From: Scilla litardierei
Taxonomy: Eukaryota; Streptophyta; Magnoliopsida; Asparagales; Asparagaceae
NCBI GenBank assembly: GCA_030789695.1
Contig: CM061138.1
Location: 12,534,214-12,598,213 of the forward strand
Length of the DNA stretch: 64,000 nucleotides
Reading direction: 5' to 3'
The position numbers were made by a program, and so were the translations under genes. Below, piece after piece: positions 11,676 through 21,600 of this stretch. The notes under the pieces were generated by a model. It had not been told where the DNA came from. It saw only the letters and a program-made list of their open reading frames with translations, and ran no database searches. Positions within the stretch are counted from its first letter, which is position 1; each line of letters starts with the position of its first letter.

Positions 11676-13052
11676 GAGCGCTTCCGCCTCGTGCCACCTC
11701 CACCCTCGGGGACAAGAGGGGGCACGCCAAGCGCAAGGGGAGCTGCACCGGACCCGTCGTTATCCCTAGGGGTGTGCATGGGTACAGGGTACCCAGATAC
11801 CCGATCGGAACCTACCCGAATTGGTAGGTTCTGGGTAGATAGTTATCGGTTCTGGGTAGGTTCCGGGTAGGAAAATTAAGAACCGACGGGTATCGGGTCC
11901 GGGTCCGGTTCCCGTTTATAGGGAACGTGTACCCAGAACCGGAACCGATATTTTACATATTTAATTTTTTTATATATTATAATATTAATGATCAAAATAT
12001 ATAAGAGTGATCACCCTGAATGTATTTAATTTGAACTTATAATATTAGGGAGTACAACTTGCTTCCTGAAGTTCTGAGCAATGCGTAAGTTCATCAAACA
12101 ATGCATTTGAATCAAAGATCATATTGTTCTCTTATGCATTCAAAAGAGCAGTAGAGGTAATTGTGAATCATTCTTCCATATGTCTAGCTTTATCTTATAG
12201 AAATGACTGATCAGTAAACCTTTATCACTGAAGAAAGAGACTAGAGACAATATTTTACTTCCAGATTGATCTTTAGTCATGTGTATTTGAGGTAATTGTC
12301 ATGCACAGATCATTTGGAAATCATTGTTCGTAATGCATCACAAAATAGATTTTTTTTACAGGGTACCAGGAACCTACCCGGAACCATAGGGTCCGGGTAG
12401 GGTCCGGGTATCCGGTCCAACTGGGTAGGTTCCGGGTCCAAATTTTAGGAACCGGTCCATTACCGGGTAGGGTCCAGGTAACATAAAAAAACAGGGTACC
12501 CGGACCCGCACACCCCTAGTTATCCCCCGCCACTTGGGCTGGTGGGACGGATCCGGCCCTTGCGACCCCCCCCGGGGAGGGGACTACTGGGAGAAGAGGC
12601 GGGAGGCACGACCACCACCTTGCCCACGGTGGGCTCGGCTTGCCGCACCTCCTCCTCAACGGACCGCCGAGGTGCCCTTCCTGATGTGCTACCTCGGCTC
12701 CGAGCCGCTCCACGCCGAATCAGCTCATCAACGTTGCGAGTGAACTCGCGACCAGCCATTCCTGCAAGCGAAACCGAAATCAGGGTAAGCCACGGGGCAA
12801 TCTAGGTCTGAAAAAGCGACCTACCCGGAGACCACATGACGGCCTTCAGGAGTAGGTCATCCAGCAAAGGCCAAATAGATTTCGCCTCCAAAGGGAGGGC
12901 CGACAGTAGCGCGACGGCCGCCCGATCAGCCTCGGAGAGGGTTAGCGTGGGGCAAGGCCGACCTGGCCCACCCAAACCTGTCAAAATCTGAGCATCCTTA
13001 AGGAAGACCACGAAGACATAATCCGAGCTCCAATCCCCCGCCCAGTTGGGTA
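11676..13052. repeat. tandem duplication copy A (interrupted by hAT element)
   Basis: Starting at GGAGCGCTTCCGCCTCG, this copy matches 13053-13670 once the 760-bp hAT insertion plus its duplicated target is removed. Effective length is about 617 bp. Confidence 0.88.
11767..12518. mobile_element. 752-bp non-autonomous hAT-type element
   Basis: It has perfect 11-bp terminal inverted repeats (TAGGGGTGTGC...GCACACCCCTA) flanked by an exact 8-bp target duplication GTTATCCC (11759-11766 and 12519-12526). Eight-base duplications are diagnostic of the hAT superfamily. The uninterrupted target exists in the neighbouring duplicate copy (at about 13136), which confirms the boundaries. The outer 100-150 bp on both sides are packed with GGGTACC, GGGTAGG and ACCTACCC in inverted orientation. 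The AT-rich centre encodes no transposase, so mobilisation must have been in trans. Confidence 0.93.
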
Positions 13053-13670
13053 GGAGCGCTTCCGCCTCGTGCCACCTCCACCATCGGGGACAAGAGGGGG
13101 CACGCCAAGCGCAAGGGGAGCTGCACCGGACCCGTCGTTATCCCCCGCCACTTGGGCTGGTGGGACGGATCCGGCCCTTGCGACCCCCCCGGGGAGGGGA
13201 CTACTGGGAGAAGAGGCGGGAGGCGCGACCACCACCTTGCCCACGGTGGGCTCGGCTCGCCGCACCTCCTCCTCAACGGACCGCCGAGGTGCCCTTCCTG
13301 AGGTGCTACCTCGGCTCCGAGCGGCTCCACGCCGAATCAGCTCATCAACGTTGCGGGTGAACTCGCGACCAGCCATTCCTGCAAGCGAAACCGAAATCAG
13401 GGTAAGCCACGGGGCAATCCATGTCTGAAAAAGCGACCTACCTGGAGACCACAGGACGACCTTCAGGAGTAGGTCGTCCAGCAAAGGCCAGATAGATTTC
13501 GCCTCCAAAGGGAGGGCCGACAGTAGTGCGACGGCCGCCCGATCAGCCTCGGAGAGGGTTAGCGTGGGGCAAGGCCGACCTGGCCCACCCCAACCTGTCA
13601 AAATCTGAGCATCCTTAAGGAAGACCACGAAGACATAATCCGAGCTCCAATCCCCCGCCCAGTGGGGTAG
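13053..13670. repeat. tandem duplication copy B (empty site)
   Basis: Second copy of the duplicated part of the antisense ORF, about 618 bp, from GGAGCGCTTCCG to CCCGCCCAGTGGGGTAG. It lacks the hAT insertion, so the duplication preceded the transposon. Confidence 0.9.
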
Positions 13671-14639
13671 CCCGATCAGGCATTCCCTCCCCGTGCGGGC
13701 TCGGAGGTGCAGCCATGGCCCTAGACCGACCGTCTGGATCTGATAAAAAAAGAAGAGGAGGGGGAGAGATGGCTCCAAACCACGAGTGCAGCAGAGCATC
13801 ATAAAGCCTGTCAGAACCGCAACCGAACAGGGGGTAAACTGACAAAGGGGCACCATGAGGTACTCCATGACTTGGATAAAGAAAGGATTGAGCGGGAAAC
13901 GAAGACCCAGACGGAACATCTCGACGTAAACGCCGACTTCGTTGCTCCTCGGAAGACAGATCCGCTCGTCGATGAAAGGGGCTCGAACATCATACGGGTG
14001 ACAGAGGTACCTTCCCCGAATCTCCGCAGCCGCCCGAAAAGAAGTCATCGACGGCGTTCTGAGGACAACCGGAGGAACATTAAGCCGCACGGCAGCCGAC
14101 GCCACATCACCGCCAGCATAGTCTGGGAAGAGCTTCCCTTTCCCTTTATCTCGGAGGGAACGGCTCCCCGAGGAGGAACCGGATCCCACAGATCGGGGCC
14201 CGCCCCGCTTGGACCCAGGAGGATCCCTCGCCCCTTGGCCAGAGCCACCTATCCTAAGAGCTGCCATAATATGAGGATGGGAAAGGAGTTACCTTTTTGT
14301 TTATTTGGAGAAGGCAAGGAAACGAAGGCGGTGGAAGACTCCGAGTTTGTGGAAAGCCCGGAACAGAGAGAAGAACGAGGAAGAAGTTGGGATCAAAGCA
14401 GCCAGGGCACTTATATATAAGACCCAGGGGCGAATTCAAAACGCCTGACATGAACGTGTGGCGAGCCTCAAAGAGCCGGTGACGTTTCGAAATCGACGCC
14501 AAGGGAAGTCCTGTCGATCCGCCTCATCATAACCTTCATTTATGACCGTGCCTCGACTGACGCGCCAATCGGAACTCCAGGGGTCACATTGGTCGAACCG
14601 AACCGGCCAAGGCCGATCGGCCCCACCGATGGGGGCAAT

Positions 14640-15706
14640 TGATACGTCTATTTTGCGGAGGCCCAACAACATGAGCCCAAAAACGCGGCCTACTACACGA
14701 AATCATGGGGGGTCCAAGCCCACCAAACGAAGCCCGAAAGGCACGAGCCCAGAAACCCAACTACCGATCAGAAGCCCGTCTGTGAGATCAGTCCCGCCCG
14801 ACAAGGCCCCCTAGAGGACACCCGAACGTCGATCCGACCTGACCCCGAAAACGCGCAAGTCACTCGCCCACTCCAGCGATAACCGTTCCCCCAGGACCGC
14901 TACCACTTAATGGCCGTTATGGGGAGGTGCGGGGATGGCGCAGGGCGCGGCGATGGGGAGGCGGATTGAGGGGGCACGATTGGGGGCGGGCGAGGGACGT
15001 GAGTCATGGGCAATCACGACGAGAGGCCTATAAAAGGGCTAGAAGGACGACGGGACAAAGGACCGCATCTCAGGTAACAAAACCTAAGGTACTCCATCAA
15101 CGACCTAGTTCCCCCACTTCATCTCCTTCCCCCCGCTCGCGCCGGTGGACGTCGTTCTGATCTCCTCTTGAGTCCAACCGTCCCCGTCGAGCCTCCTCTT
15201 TCAGATCATCATCTGACTTAGGCATCGGAGGGGATTTGGCCGGAACCAAGGTCCGGCCCCCCTGACGAGTGTTCTCGTCTGTTCAGTGAGACGTCTGATC
15301 CAAGTGCCGAGGCTTCCCCTCGGCTCCACACCGGCCGCGCATCAACCGATGCGACCGAGGCTACCCCTCGTCGTCCGACCGACCGAGGCCGAGCACCTCA
15401 CACCGGGCCGAGGCTTCCCCTTAGCCCCGCGTCGATCGCACGCCAAGTCTAGACGCCGAGGCTTCCCCTCGTCGTCCGACCGACCGAGGCCGAGCATCTC
15501 ACACCGGGCCGAGGCTTCCCCTCAGCCCCCTCGAGGCTGAGGATCCAGACCCGGCCCCGCTGACGTGCTCCACGTCGTCCGCATCTCCGATTCGCGTCGC
15601 GTCTGCACGTGCTCGACGCACCCAAGGGACCCAAGTCGGCCCCTTGACCACGTTGACCGGGCAGTCCACGGTCAACGCTTCTGTAGTGAGAAAACACTCT
15701 GAAACA
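14640..15706 (+). repeat. 3' LTR of gypsy element
   Basis: 1,067 bp, the partner of 6648-7712 and with the same termini. It is followed by the right target duplication GGAAT at 15707-15711. Confidence 0.92.
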
Positions 15707-15839
15707 GGAATTGCTACGTGCACGTTCGGGTTTACTCTGCACACGACCGCTTATTTGCGAGTTTGCCACTACTCCAGTGCACAACCTGCTTATTTACAAG
15801 TTTGCCATTATTCCTATTTTACCCTCGTCTGCTCCCCTG

Positions 15840-16225
15840 CCCACCGACGTTGTGGCTGCGGATGTCGGAGAAGGGTGGTGGGAAGTGTCGGTGGATGGGG
15901 AGGTCAGAGGGGGGGGGGGGAGGTCGGAGGAGGGGGCGACAGCGGGGGCGGGGCTTGGGGAGGCCGGATGAGGGAGATGTGGGCTTAGGAGAGGGCTGAG
16001 ATGTCGATGGAGGGGCGGCAGAGGGGAGGGGAGGGGAGGGGGAGGGGGCGACAGATGGAGATATGTGCTACGGAGTTCGGAAGAGGGGGAGGGGGCTAGG
16101 GATGTCGGAGGGAGATATGGGCTGCGGAGTTCGGAAGAGGCCGATGGGGCTAGGGATGTCGGAGGAAGTGGCATGGAGGTCGGATGACGGAGATGTGGGC
16201 TAGGGAGGTCAGAGGATGGGGCGGT
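15840..16225. repeat. G/GA-rich low-complexity minisatellite
   Basis: Purine-rich sequence with an imperfect repeat of about 55-60 bp (GGAGATATGGGCTGCGGAG, GGGGCTAGGGATGTCGGAGG) near 16052-16200 and a G-run at about 15908. The proline/serine-rich frame on the minus strand is a by-product. Confidence 0.75.
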
Positions 16226-16344
16226 CGCCGTTCGGCTATTTTACTCACAATGCACACCCAGTGCATTTTTGGATTTTGTCCCGTTTGTCTGTGGTGAACC
16301 ATTCTAGTGGCAAGCTCATGCGTAGAGGAAAACATTAGGTGCGT

Positions 16345-17575
16345 GCAGTGGCGTAACCAGGATTTTTTTTGACTTGGGCAAAAAAGATGATATAAGGATT
16401 TTTTTTGAAAAATACCAAAACAAAAAAATTAATGCCTTAATATGCTTTAATTAATTATTTATAATAGCTACAAAATACTATTATATATATTCAAAATATG
16501 ATATATAACATATAAAACGTCTATTTAAGTCGGCTCATTCACGTAGACATGCATGTATATGAAAATAATATTTAATAAATAAAGTAATACATAAAGATTA
16601 ATTGTTTTAAATCAATACATACACACACAAGCGTATGGAAATATTAATTTATGTAGAATCTGTTTACATTAATTTAGTGATAGAGGAGAGTGAGATTTAA
16701 AGAGAAAAAGAGGTAAATAATTGAAAGGTAATGTGAGAGAGAGATATATAGAGAGGAGGAAAGGTTAAAGAGAGATAGAAAGGTGTTGATTATACATAAT
16801 AATAAATTGTATTTTTTCGTACCTGAGCTGCTCAGGGCAGGTTGTACACAGTTTCGCCCAAGAATGTTATATTAGCATATGAATCAAAATCAAAATAAAA
16901 GAAAGTGATAGGGGACAAAATACAAAAAGTGCTTTACAATTCGCATTATGTATCTAATGTACAAAAGATTTTTTTATGGTAACGACATAATTTTATTGTA
17001 AAATACGTAAAAATTGCATATTATTTAATCATGCTATTTTATTAAATAGAAAAGATAATTTGGAGATAAGGAAGGCGTTTTTTATTTGTTACCTATTATC
17101 ATGAATGTATTTAAGTAATGATGATTGTAAATTTATTCGTTACTTATTTATTTAATCATGATTGTATTTATCTAATCATCATTGTATTTTTATGTCCTAA
17201 CTCATGATTGTATTTATTTAAATCATTATTGTATTTTTATTTCTTAACTTAAATACAAGCGTGATAATAAGTAAAAATAAATTATCATGAATATTTGAGT
17301 AATCATGATTGTATTTAACGATCCGACAGAGCTTCCGCGCATCGTCTCCCTCTTGAACCATCGATGTGTTACATCTAGAACCCAAGGGCCACCCACTACT
17401 AAATGAGTGTAACGGTGGATGGTTAATGAGTGGAGACCAAAGGGCTCACCCATTCATAACAATCGCACCATTTTGTGTGAAGGTATTTAAGTAATCATGC
17501 TATTGTATTTCATGCCCTGGATAGATGCCATCCACGTAGTTTCGCCCCTTTCCGTCCCTGGACCGTGCGTGTAGC
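16345..17575. mobile_element. possible decayed DNA transposon
   Basis: The left part begins GTGCAGTGGCGTAACCAGGA followed by a T-run and GACTTGGGCAAAA, a start seen in many plant DNA-transposon remnants. At about 17538-17572 a degenerate inverted counterpart can be read (TTTCGCCCCTTTCCGTCCCT). The interior is AT-rich with no coding sequence. No clear target duplication was found, so this is tentative. Confidence 0.3.
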
Positions 17576-17584
17576 AATCAATAC

Positions 17585-18295
17585 TACATTTGACGACTGT
17601 TTTTGAATCCTATGGCTGACTAGTCCAAGCTGACTAGGACAAAAGGATTGATAGAAGAACGACTGAGATTTAATCTTGAGCAATGAAAGAATGAGATGAG
17701 ATTTTGTGGAAAGGTTGGAGGGAAAAACATTTCTGGGGAAGGAAAGTTTATATGGAAATGAAAATTTTTGGGGAATGAAAGTTTCTGGGGAATATCAGCG
17801 TGCACACAATTAATGCAGGTGGGAAAAAAACTTTAACTTGCATTTAAAGCTGCAGATCGAATGATCTCTCTCAACGCGGGGCTCACCGTCTCTTTGACGC
17901 ATGGATCAACAAGATGATAATAATTTCCCGTGTCGAAGGCACCACTAAAATATTTTACGCTAATTTATTATTTCGCGCCGAAAGCGTCGGCGCCGAATTT
18001 GTTGTTGTACGCCGAATATATTGTTCTGCGCCGAATGCGCCATGCGTCGAATATGTTGTTCTGCATCGAAGGCGTCGGCTAAATTTTTTTACGCCAAATT
18101 TGTTGTTCTGCATCGAATGAGTCCACGCCGAATTTCTTGCTCCGTGTCGAAGGCGCATGCGTCGATTTTGTTGTTCTGCGTCGAAGGCGTCCGTACCGCT
18201 AAATAATTTTACGTTAATTTATTGTTCCGCATAAGTTTGACCATATAAATATTTTGTTGGAGACAAAAATTTAGCTGCGAAAATTATTAAATAAA
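17585..18295 (+). mobile_element. Helitron-like interspersed repeat upstream of MDN1
   Basis: It shares its left part (GTTTTTGAATCC, GCTGACTAGGACAAA, then GGGAATGAAAGTTTCTGGGG) and its right part (TTTTTTACGC-type runs with TTGTTGTTC and GCGTC) with the repeat at 42228-42990. The left part is also shared with the elements in intron 9. No coding capacity. The Helitron link comes from intact relatives that end in hairpin plus CTAGT; this copy's own 3' end is worn (CCGTGACCACCGACATG). It ends about 260 bp before the MDN1 ATG. Confidence 0.6.
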
Positions 18296-18555
18296 CCGTG
18301 ACCACCGACATGCTTCTCTCATGAATTAAACGCGTGTACGATCAGAACATAAAACCAAACCCCAAACCCCAAACGGGCCAAAACCCGCCGATCTTCTCTG
18401 CTGAATTAAAAGCGTGTACGATCAGAACTTAAACCCTAAACCCCAATCCCCAATCCCCAAACCTCAACCATCTTCGTACCAAAACCCTAAGCGCTTTCGC
18501 CTCTCATCTTCATCCCAAAACCCTCAAGCCCCAGGGATTTTTCGCCGGCTCAAAA
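18296..18555 (+). promoter_or_regulatory. MDN1 5' flank / 5' UTR with telo-boxes
   Basis: Two exact telo-box motifs AAACCCTAA occur at 18431-18439 and 18482-18490, with related C-rich runs around them. Telo-boxes are established promoter elements of plant translation and ribosome-biogenesis genes, which fits midasin. A segment of about 80 bp (CTTCTCT...GAATTAAA.GCGTGTACGATCAGAAC) is present twice, from about 18312 and about 18393. No clear TATA box. The transcription start was not determined. Confidence 0.55.
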
Positions 18556-18660
18556 ATGTCTTTTGACGGAAGCTTTGTCCTCGAATCCGCACTCGAGAGA
18601 TTTCTTTCTCGCCACCCTAATATACGCTCCGTCCACAAGCTAGCCGCTCTTTCGCAAAAG
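18556..18660 (+). CDS. MDN1: MDN1 exon 1
   Basis: Residues 1-35, starting [17 protein letters not shown]. The donor is AAG|GTTGGC. The context AAAAATGTC and the match to the family N-terminus support this start. Confidence 0.85.
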
Positions 18661-21600
18661 GTTGGCTTTGAACCTTTATCTCTTTATGTAGGACGAATCT
18701 TTGGAAGTTGACATAATGTTTGATTTTGATTTCACACAGGGCGGGGCATTGACGGCGGATGAATTAGTTGATTCGATTGCTGATCCATTCCTTCATCCGA
18801 GATACACGATTCCAATCATGGGGTGCTTCCGCCCGCTCGCTCGGCGGATTGTTCTGAGGGCGGTGAGCAAGCTTCAAAAAGTTCCGAGCTTGGAGTCGGA
18901 GTCAAAAGAGTTTGAAGATGATATTGGTGGGGATGATATTCACGTTGTTGATTTTTATGTTGGGAGAGGGAGAGGGCTAAGGCTTCACGAGCTGGCTTCG
19001 TTGGCATTTTGTCGGGCTCTGGATTTAGCACCGTTTCTTTTGAGGTAATTCATTCTTCCTGGTTATAAAGCCTTCCAAGTGTTGTCAGCCTCTTTTGTGC
19101 CAATAGTCAATCTCTCTTCCTCCTCCATACCTCGCTCATTTATAAGTTTCATACGACTCCTGACTAAGATTGTCGTTCTGCTCAAAAGTTTAGCCTGCAG
19201 GTGTTATTATACTTTGCCTGACAGTCTGTTAGTTCTTATGTTTGCGGTTAGTTTAATGCATAGACATAATTGGACTTTTTTGACAATATTATCTCATGTA
19301 AAATGTACGCTGTTAACGACGTCTGGCTTATCTCATGTAAAAATGTACGCCGTTAACGACGTCTGGCGCTTATACTTCTTGTATATAAAACAGGCTTCTC
19401 TTGTTGCTGCAGGTGTATCTTAAATTATTTCAGATTTGCTCCACCTCCTTTCAGGCGTCTGTTGCCAATTATATGTGCTTCACATTTTACGGAAAAGGTT
19501 TGCACATCACAAGTTTTTCAGTTTCCGAATTTGTTTGCAAAGTATATTTGGTTTAGTTCCTACTCCTTGATTGTTTGATGTATTTGGTTCAATATCATAT
19601 ATGATAGCTGATATGTGCTTGACGTCTAGAGGATCTAATCTTGTTACGTCACTGGAAAAAGGAAACTATCATTCACAAGAATCAAACTATCAAACAACAG
19701 CTTGTTACTGCTGCTATTAGCTCCTCATACCTTTTGGATTTGTACATTTAGAACATTGTTCTACTTATTGTTTTAAATTTAAAACTTTCCTAAAAATTGA
19801 ATATCATTGGTGCTTAAAAATTGCCATCCTGTTTTTACTTCCCAGGATGCATTCCAATTGCTTGATGCAGCTTGGGTATCTTATCGATTTTTGCTCATGA
19901 ATTTCAAAATTTTCAATGAACTGTGGGATTGGTCTTGTTTCCTGGAATTAGTTGACCAGATGGCTGATCTTCCTCTAAAAGACAACATGCCATCATTGAA
20001 TAATATTTTGGACATAAGATGGTGTACACTACAGATATTATCTGCAGCTCTTAAGATAAGTGATAGGTCCACAAGAAGTTTTGGTATGAAAGAAGAAGAG
20101 TCTTTTACGTGCTTACTCCGGTTAGTTCTCTAATTTGGTTTTGGATGTTCAATCCTACTGGGCAGTTCAGTCGATCTCTGATTTTTATTCTCTATCTATA
20201 TACTCTCAGATGGGAAGAATTCTGTCAGGATACCTCATTGGAAAAGGCTGGGTGGTATTTTCAAGCAACTGAGGTGGAAAACGGAGGTGACAAAGTTGTA
20301 AATTTTGGTCAGTGTATAGAGTCACTTGAAAATGGCTCATCAAATTTAAGCATGATTGAGCCAAAAAGAGGCAATAACAGAAACCACTTCTCACGGTAGG
20401 CAAACTTTTTATACTAAAGAGGGTAGATGCCGTTATTATTTTAATTTATATAAAGAAACTAAACATACTTCTTTTTGACTTCTCATGCAGCAAAACAATG
20501 TTCTCAGGGTGCCCTTTTGTTATGACATCCACTGGTAAGAAAAGTTTCGAAATGGTTCTGATGGCAGTTAGCCAAAGATGGCCTGTGCTGCTTCATGGTC
20601 CTGCTGGAGCTGGGAAGACCGCACTAGTGAATAGATTGGCAAATATCAGTGGAAACCAAGGTAAGAACTGTAATTAAAGTCTCTATGAGGAAGTATTCTG
20701 CCGCAATATTAACTTGACATGACATGGGTTTTGAGTTTGAGCGTCTAAATATGTGTAATGCACTGATGCAGCAAATTAAGAAGTAGGATGCATACACATA
20801 TATTCAGATTTGCTACATCTTAATATTTCACACATATGTACCAAGCCAGATGAATACCCATTTGGAAGTAAAACATTGTCATTCAGATTTAATGATGGAC
20901 ACAAAATGAATGGTTGAAAAAGCAGTGGGTTGATTATATATGTGGCTAGGAGCATACATAATTCAAAACATAGTCATGATCTAAACACTTGGAAACCAAT
21001 GTATAACATCCATGTTTCTTCTCAATCGATTGGTTAGGAAGATACACAAGCTTAAACGTTCTTGACTGCAGTAATGTTATTCACTAGATTTTCACATATT
21101 GCGTCATGTCTATGAACATTCATTTATTATTCAGTTTCCCATCATGTGTGTGTGTGTGTGTGTGATGTAAGGCATTTGGGCATCTCTGTGCGTCACACCC
21201 TGTGCTTGGGTTCTTAGGCTCTGACAAGAAGAAAACCTTCCTTCACATTTTTACTCACCGTTCACCACACATGCCATGCACATGTTATAAACTATGTAAT
21301 GTACGAATAAGATCACACATGCCATGCACAAGTTGGTGAGAAGAAGTTTAGTTCCTAATGAAGGTTATGTGGAAACTTATTACTGGCATACCTGTTTTCT
21401 ACAAGATGTACCCTTTCTTCTGTTTCATTTCATTTCTGTTTACTATTCTTCAGTTCTCTTCATTCATATGGACGAACAAATGGATAGCAAAACACTAGTT
21501 GGGAGTTACATCTGTTCAGAGCGGCCTGGTGAATTTAGATGGCAGCCTGGTTCTCTTACCCAGGTATGGCCCGATGCCCTCTATTAGTCGTGCTCCATGT

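Larger units (their letters stand above)
10736..14267 (-). pseudogene. antisense ORF of gypsy element (gypsy-type transposon domain)
   Basis: A long antisense gene-like region starts with ATG at 14267. Residues about 100-240 contain YVEMFRLGLRFPLNPF, VMEYLMVPLCQFTP and similar runs, characteristic of the plant 'putative gypsy type transposon' family (Pfam PF04195, recalled). A Ser/Pro/Gly-rich linker and, near 10890-11265, a heptad-rich coiled-coil C-terminal region follow. At least two stretches look like spliced introns: a GTAGGT...TTGCAG candidate at about 13375-13440, and GTCTGG...GTTCAG just before the coiled coil (about 11266-11335). The frame is broken by the tandem duplication (joint about 13052), by the hAT insertion at 11767, and near 10915. 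Extra antisense ORFs are known in Tat/Retand elements; their role is unclear. Confidence 0.7.
6648..15706 (+). mobile_element. complete Ty3/gypsy-like element lacking pol
   Basis: It is bounded by two near-identical LTRs (6648-7712 and 14640-15706, both TGATACGTCTATTTTG...CTCTGAAACA) and by a perfect 5-bp target duplication, GGAAT, at 6643-6647 and 15707-15711. A candidate primer-binding site TGGCACCATCTGTGGG follows the 5' LTR (7715-7730), and a purine run (GATGGGGGCAA) precedes the 3' LTR. Inside are a broken gag, seven 90-bp repeats and an antisense gene-like region. No protease, RT, RNase H or integrase motif was found, so it would depend on pol supplied in trans. The antisense ORF suggests the Tat/Retand lineage, which is known to carry such extra ORFs; that placement is inference. 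The GC content is far above the flanks. Confidence 0.9.

Noticed and set aside
12516..12805. Several overlapping frames on both strands in the gypsy interior
   Set aside because: They are shadows of the duplicated antisense ORF in GC-rich sequence.
15794..16174. Minus-strand proline/serine-rich open frame
   Set aside because: It is the complement of a G/GA-rich minisatellite; the residues simply repeat the unit.
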